A stretch of DNA of 64,000 nt from Oscillospiraceae bacterium. GTDB lineage: Bacteria; Bacillota; Clostridia; Oscillospirales; Ruminococcaceae. The stretch covers positions 1-64,000 of the forward strand of contig JAISLD010000026.1 in the NCBI GenBank assembly GCA_031260665.1. Direction: 5' to 3'. Below are positions 59,789-64,000 of this stretch, in pieces; position 1 is the first letter of the stretch, and the number at the start of each line of letters is the position of its first letter. The notes beneath the pieces were generated by a model. The model was given only the letters and a program-made list of their open reading frames with translations. It was not told the DNA's origin and made no database searches. Position numbers and translations under genes: made by a program.

Positions 59789-62683
59789 TCATTGCCTGTC
59801 GGGCGCCGACTTGGGACTGTAAAACTCGCCGAAGTTCTCCGACAAATGCGTTCTGTTTGACGCAACCTGCTCGTGGTCAGGAAGCGGATTATCTAAATCG
59901 TTCAAGTCCTCAAGCTCTTTCGCGACCGCACCGATATCGGAAAGAAACTTCTCCCTGTCAATGTCGTGTTCGCCGGATTCGGATTCTTCGTCGTATTCTT
60001 CTTCTTCTTTGTCGTCAAACTCATCGTCGTCGCCCCCCTTACGCGGGTTCTTCTTTGTCAGCTTCCCCGATATGAACCACATTGCGGCGAAAACCAACGC
60101 GCCGCCTATGCTGATGTAAACCGCTGTGGGATAATACGCGGGGGTGAAGCGCATTTCAATCGTGTGCCTTCCTTGGTCCAGATTGACGCCGATTAACGCG
60201 CCAAGTGTTTCGGTTATCTCGGCGGATTTGCCGTCAACTGTGACTTTCCAACCCGGCTCGTTCGGGATTGTCGTGAACAAAAGGTCGTTTGATGTGGCGT
60301 TTACGTCAATCTTCAAGTGAGTAGGCGACAGCTTTTGCACTTTGGTATCGCTGTTCTTCGTGTTCAGCTGTTCGATAGCTTGATTATAAACTTCTTCGTC
60401 AAAGTATCCGAAATAGGCGTGCTGGATATACAAATCATCTTTGGTCAAGGTAAGAATAACGTCGACGCTTTCGCCTTGCTTGAAAGTGCCGAGGCTCATC
60501 ACGCAGTAGTAATCGGTTTCGTAGTAATTGCCGCCCCACGCCTTGTTGACCCAGACGTTCAGCTTGCGTTCGTAACTGCTGGGCAGCCACATAAACAGCT
60601 CGCCGCTTATCGGTGAATCAAACGTGTACTCAATCTGCGCGTTTGAGCCTTTCTTCGTGACTTTATAGGCGGCGTGACCTTTAGCGGCGGAGCTGATGCT
60701 GACGTTTTCACTTGAGAACGTCAGTTTGTCGTCGTCAATCGTTTTGATATACTCGGTGGTGTCGCCGCTTCCGAGAAGCGAGTCAAGCAAAGCGTTTTGC
60801 CTGCTGAACATATTCAGTTCGCTGAACACCGCCGCTTCTTGCAGGTTTGTGACATTGCGGCTCGCAAGATAGGCAATCGGCAACGCGTCGTCGTTTTTCT
60901 CCACGTCAATGTCGCCCACTGTTTTAGTGCGCCCCTTGTCCGCTTCGTCACTCGACAGGATATACTTGACGCCGAACACATCGTCAATCAGCGGCGTCGC
61001 CCCGCGATAGCAAGTGTAGTGACTGCGTGACGAAAGCCCAAGGTCTTTCAGCAACTGAATCGGCTTGGCGTTAAGGACGCTTGACGAGTGGGATAACCCG
61101 TACATACGCAGTGCCATCGGGTCGTTCACGGTACGGAAATAATCTTTTTCTATCCGGAAGAACCCGTCGTCATCCGCATAAATCGCGTTCACCGCCTTGC
61201 GTGTTTCGCTGATTACCGCATAGGTGTCGCGGTTCGAGTAAGTGACGTCGGCGTCTTGCTTGTGCAGTTGCATCAACGTGTTGTAGAACCCTTCGCCGCA
61301 CACGACAACAAGAAGCGAAGCCGCAAGCAAGATGTTTCGCTTTGCGTGCTTTCGTGTTGCGATGAGCATGATACCGACAAGCATTATGAACGCGAGTGCG
61401 GGAAGCACCACGGTCACTCCGTCAAAGAGTTCGCGTCCCGATTCGCCCAAATCGTTGTTGAACGTGTCGGTTGTGGTGAGAAACAACGCCAAGAAGCCAA
61501 GCCCAAGCGAAGCACCGAGGATTAGCTTCGAGGTCAGCCGCTCCGATTCCTCAAAGGCTTTCGCCGCGAATAACAAAAGCAGGAATATAACGCAGAACGA
61601 ATAGCGTTGCGGCAACCAGTTCGGCATTTGACCACCGTGCCAAAGCATATCAACAGGTGTGATATACATAGAAGCCGACATTATCACGAGGAAAGCGGCG
61701 GAAGCGACGCGTTCGCGGCGAGAAACGGCGGTGATTTTGCCCGACAAGAAGTAACAGCAGAGCATTATTATTACGACTGTGCCGCAGTAAAGAAACGGCA
61801 GACCGTCCATTCTCACGGTGTCGTAACTGCCGGGGAAAAGTTTGGTGAGTGGCTCGGTCATTTCAAAGTTGGTGCGAAGCGAGTAGTCGGGGGTGGTGAA
61901 CTGAAACTTTCCGAGGGAAAGCGACGAGTAAACAGGGAGAAGCATAAACGCCGCAATAGCGACCGACACCACTGCCGACAATCCAAACAAGAAACCGCGT
62001 TTGATTACAGTGGAAGCGGCGCCTATGTCGCGTTCATTTGTCGCAATGTTGTAGTAAAGAAAATACAGTGCGGCGAATATGCCAAGCATATACCCAATGT
62101 AGAAATTTGTGATAAACGCGTAAGCGAGAGAGATAACAAGCAGTTTGAACTTGCCCTTGTCAACAAGCGACTCTATGCCGAATATGATAAGCGGCAACGC
62201 ACCAACGCCGTCAAGCCACATCGGGTTCATTGTCTGCTCGATTGTATAAGCCGAGAGCGCGTAGCAAACAGCGAACATAAGCGAGGTCAGCCCGCTCATT
62301 CCTCTGCCGCGACGCAGATAGATTGCCATTGTTGCGCCGATTGCCCCGACCTTGACGACAAGCATAGCAAACAGTCCGTCCATTATCTGCTCACGAGGGA
62401 ACGCCCACACGATAAAGTTAAACGGGGAAGCGAGGTAGTACCCGATTATCCCGAAGAACTCACCCGATAGATTGCGGCTCCACGAATAAAAAACGCTTTC
62501 ATCACCGTGAAGCACATCGTAGATGTAGTCGTAGTAATAGACATACTGCCCGTTGAGGTCGAGGACAAGCACCGACTCCTCACCTGCGGGATAGATACCG
62601 AATATCAGATAAGCGACAAACATTATTACCGCAGGTATACCAAACGCAGCTATATACAGTTTGTAATTCGTTTTTAGTGCCAT
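59789..62683 (-). CDS. yfhO: YfhO-family polytopic membrane protein
   Basis: The 964-residue product has about 12 N-terminal membrane helices (up to residue 460), a large extracellular domain (about 475-860), one more helix (about 865-885) and an acidic C-terminal tail with a DDDEFDDKEEEEYDEESE run. Family signatures: VLDLNGQYVYYYDYIYDVLH, SWSRNLSGEF and NPMWLDGVGALPLIIFGIES. YfhO proteins belong to the GT-C-like superfamily and help glycosylate teichoic acids with GT2 partners such as CsbB; a GT2 gene lies directly upstream. The acidic tail is unusual. Confidence 0.93.
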   Translation of the reverse strand: MALKTNYKLYIAAFGIPAVIMFVAYLIFGIYPAGEESVLVLDLNGQYVYYYDYIYDVLHGDESVFYSWSRNLSGEFFGIIGYYLASPFNFIVWAFPREQIMDGLFAMLVVKVGAIGATMAIYLRRGRGMSGLTSLMFAVCYALSAYTIEQTMNPMWLDGVGALPLIIFGIESLVDKGKFKLLVISLAYAFITNFYIGYMLGIFAALYFLYYNIATNERDIGAASTVIKRGFLFGLSAVVSVAIAAFMLLPVYSSLSLGKFQFTTPDYSLRTNFEMTEPLTKLFPGSYDTVRMDGLPFLYCGTVVIIMLCCYFLSGKITAVSRRERVASAAFLVIMSASMYITPVDMLWHGGQMPNWLPQRYSFCVIFLLLLFAAKAFEESERLTSKLILGASLGLGFLALFLTTTDTFNNDLGESGRELFDGVTVVLPALAFIMLVGIMLIATRKHAKRNILLAASLLVVVCGEGFYNTLMQLHKQDADVTYSNRDTYAVISETRKAVNAIYADDDGFFRIEKDYFRTVNDPMALRMYGLSHSSSVLNAKPIQLLKDLGLSSRSHYTCYRGATPLIDDVFGVKYILSSDEADKGRTKTVGDIDVEKNDDALPIAYLASRNVTNLQEAAVFSELNMFSRQNALLDSLLGSGDTTEYIKTIDDDKLTFSSENVSISSAAKGHAAYKVTKKGSNAQIEYTFDSPISGELFMWLPSSYERKLNVWVNKAWGGNYYETDYYCVMSLGTFKQGESVDVILTLTKDDLYIQHAYFGYFDEEVYNQAIEQLNTKNSDTKVQKLSPTHLKIDVNATSNDLLFTTIPNEPGWKVTVDGKSAEITETLGALIGVNLDQGRHTIEMRFTPAYYPTAVYISIGGALVFAAMWFISGKLTKKNPRKGGDDDEFDDKEEEEYDEESESGEHDIDREKFLSDIGAVAKELEDLNDLDNPLPDHEQVASNRTHLSENFGEFYSPKSAPDRQ

Positions 62684-62705
62684 TGTTGTTTCCTAATCGC
62701 TTGTT

Positions 62706-63647
62706 TCAAACATTTTTGTCAGTTAATCGAGGTTCGGGAGTTGTATCGCTGATGATGTATCGCGGTCTGTACTTCACTTCTTCATATATTTTACTGAGAT
62801 AATACCCAAGTATCCCAAGCCCCGTCATAAGAAACCCGCCTGTGATAAGAAGAAGCAGTATCACCGTGGTGAAGCCGTCAGCCGCTTTGTCCGTGAAGAA
62901 GTTGACGAGAGTTTGCCCCCCGAGAACCAGCGAGAACACGAGATATATTATCCCCGCCACCGTGATAAAGCTGAGTGGCAGAGATGTGAACCCCGTGAGA
63001 TTAGATAAAGCGAACTTGAACAGCTTCGTGAAACTCCACTTGCTGGTGCCGACCGTCCGCTCCTGTACTTCAAAAGGTATCTTGACGGTCTTGAAGCCGA
63101 CCCAACCCGACAAGGCGCGAAAGAACGTCAATCTTTCGGGCAACTCGACAAGCGAATCGACGACTTTGCGGTCAAGCAGCTTGAAGTCAGACGCGTTCTC
63201 TAAGTCCACCGCTTTGCTTGAGCTTTTCATCAACGAATAAAACATCTTGGCAAACGCCTTGTACACCACCGACTCGCGTCCGCGGCTTGACTTCACCGCC
63301 GCCACGATTTCCGCGCCCTCTTCCCACAAGCGATACATCTCGGGGATAAGCGAGGGCGGGTGTTGCAGGTCGCAGTCAATCAACAGGGCGCAGTCGCCGC
63401 TCACGTTTGCCAGCCCCGCGAAAATCGCGCCTTCTTTGCCGAAATTGCGAGAGAATCGTATGCCCCTCACACTCGGGTTCTGCTGATGAAGCGACTTTAT
63501 TATTTCCCAGCTGCCATCAGTTGAACCGTCGTCGGCAAAGAGAAGTTCCGCGTCTATGTTCGCCGCTTCTGTAATCGCGAGGATTGTGTCGGCGGCTGTC
63601 TTGATGTTGCCGGCTTCGTTGTAGGTTGGTATTATTATAGAAAGCAT
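62706..63647 (-). CDS. GT2 polyprenyl-phosphate glycosyltransferase (CsbB/DPM1-like)
   Basis: The 313-residue product begins MLSIIIPTYNEAGNI, then shows LFADDGSTDGSWEIIKSL, ALLIDCDLQHPPSLIPEM (the DxD-type site) and SDFKLLDRKVVDSLVELP. Two C-terminal helices (about 230-250 and 265-285) complete the layout of enzymes that load a sugar on undecaprenyl phosphate. The ATG at 63647 is chosen because it matches the family start; a longer frame overlaps the upstream gene by 50 nt. It lies 22 nt before yfhO on the minus strand, so the two probably act as a carrier-loading enzyme and a transferase. Confidence 0.92.
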   Translation of the reverse strand: MLSIIIPTYNEAGNIKTAADTILAITEAANIDAELLFADDGSTDGSWEIIKSLHQQNPSVRGIRFSRNFGKEGAIFAGLANVSGDCALLIDCDLQHPPSLIPEMYRLWEEGAEIVAAVKSSRGRESVVYKAFAKMFYSLMKSSSKAVDLENASDFKLLDRKVVDSLVELPERLTFFRALSGWVGFKTVKIPFEVQERTVGTSKWSFTKLFKFALSNLTGFTSLPLSFITVAGIIYLVFSLVLGGQTLVNFFTDKAADGFTTVILLLLITGGFLMTGLGILGYYLSKIYEEVKYRPRYIISDTTPEPRLTDKNV

Positions 63648-63649
63648 AG

Positions 63650-64000
63650 TTATTTGTTCACATATATGGAATAATCGCCGCTTGTGCTTTTCACTTTCCA
63701 CGTTTTAGGTGAATCGCCGCGTGAGAACGTCACGCTGCCGCGACCACGCACGTATCTATCCTCAAACGCGTCTGACGTGAAGATACCGCGTTCCGTGGAG
63801 AACTCGGCGGTCACGGGATAGTCGCTTGCAATATAAACCGTCACATCGCCGCTGTTTGACTGGACGTTCGATTCAAGGTCGCCGCCGTAAGCCGTGACGT
63901 TGCCGCTGTCCGTGTATACTTTCAGTATATCAGCTTGCAAATTATACAGTTCTATCGGTCCCGACTTGGCGTGGACGTTAATTTCGGTGTAAACGCGGGT
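63650..64000 (-). CDS. DUF4097-like beta-helical protein (C-terminal part, runs off window)
   Basis: About 117 residues are visible up to the right edge, and the frame stays open there. The text TRVYTEINVHAKSGPIELYN, then VYTDSGNVTAYGGDLES, SNSGDVTVYIASDYPVTAEF and VKSTSGDYSIYV repeats an SG-D-hydrophobic pattern of beta strands typical of DUF4097-type adhesin-like repeats. The gene is upstream of the GT2 gene with 2 nt between stop and start, so it is part of the same unit. Its N-terminus and any membrane anchor are outside the window. Confidence 0.75.
   Translation of the reverse strand, partial: TRVYTEINVHAKSGPIELYNLQADILKVYTDSGNVTAYGGDLESNVQSNSGDVTVYIASDYPVTAEFSTERGIFTSDAFEDRYVRGRGSVTFSRGDSPKTWKVKSTSGDYSIYVNK

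Overview
The window (64 kb, roughly half G+C) reads as a chromosomal segment of an anaerobic, endospore-forming member of the Clostridia. Evidence: a spoIIID gene, a CotF-type coat gene pair, a PolC-type replicative polymerase, the Firmicutes order pyrH-frr-uppS-cdsA-dxr-rseP-ispG-polC, the order ylxM-ffh-rpsP-khpA, a methylerythritol-phosphate isoprenoid pathway (ispE, dxr, ispG) and a SCIFF-type radical SAM maturase. Nothing seen fixes the rank below class. No tRNA, rRNA, CRISPR array or complete transposase gene was recognised.

Layout. 1-5.4 kb: a lysine/alanine-rich DUF6033-like gene, serS, a ParB-family gene and a membrane sensor with a degenerate GGDEF domain. 5.4-7.0 kb: a stand-alone phage-type lysis cassette (XhlA-like, holin, GH25 lysozyme). 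7.1-9.7 kb: a zinc/manganese ABC importer. 9.7-12.3 kb: ispE-murB and, divergently, a shortened whiA. 12.5-14.6 kb: glgA followed by an FkbM methyltransferase remnant. 14.7-26.3 kb: a long plus-strand run of hom, pyrH, frr, uppS, cdsA, dxr, rseP, ispG and polC. 26.3-31.3 kb: two exported proteins, an FMN glutamate-synthase-like enzyme and spoIIID. 31.4-39.1 kb: a signalling block (PilZ protein, hybrid histidine kinase, lipid kinase, REC with a degenerate HD-GYP, REC with a canonical HD-GYP). 39.2-42.1 kb: signal recognition particle and ribosomal genes and the coat pair. 42.6-48.6 kb: a probable operon cysE-cysS-cyclophilin-cyclophilin-ydcF-SCIFF maturase. 48.7-50.6 kb: HtrA, rpmE, rpmB. 50.9-59.7 kb: rlmB, a degenerate P-type ATPase, addA, a HI0933-type flavoprotein and rpiB. 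59.8-64 kb: YfhO, a GT2 glycosyltransferase and the end of a DUF4097-like gene.

How the parts connect. Cyclic-di-GMP signalling recurs: a probably inactive GGDEF sensor, a PilZ receptor, an intact HD-GYP regulator and a second HD-GYP that has lost the His of its HD motif and is translationally coupled to a diacylglycerol-kinase-like gene. Cysteine synthesis and charging are in the same transcription unit as the SCIFF maturase, although no cysteine-rich precursor gene is visible.

The most unusual non-coding content is a set of small dispersed repeats. The main one is a 171-bp MITE-like element built from a chain of short perfect hairpins, with TATAG-type inverted ends. Copies lie at 1-119, 35426-35525 and 42460-42630, with a 64-bp mini version at 11575-11638. 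Two copies lie in the untranslated leaders of whiA and cysE. The best candidates for undescribed biology are the pseudo-P-type ATPase (51642-54890), the pseudo-HD-GYP/lipid-kinase pair (35524-37550), the whiA with one LAGLIDADG repeat and this hairpin-chain repeat family.
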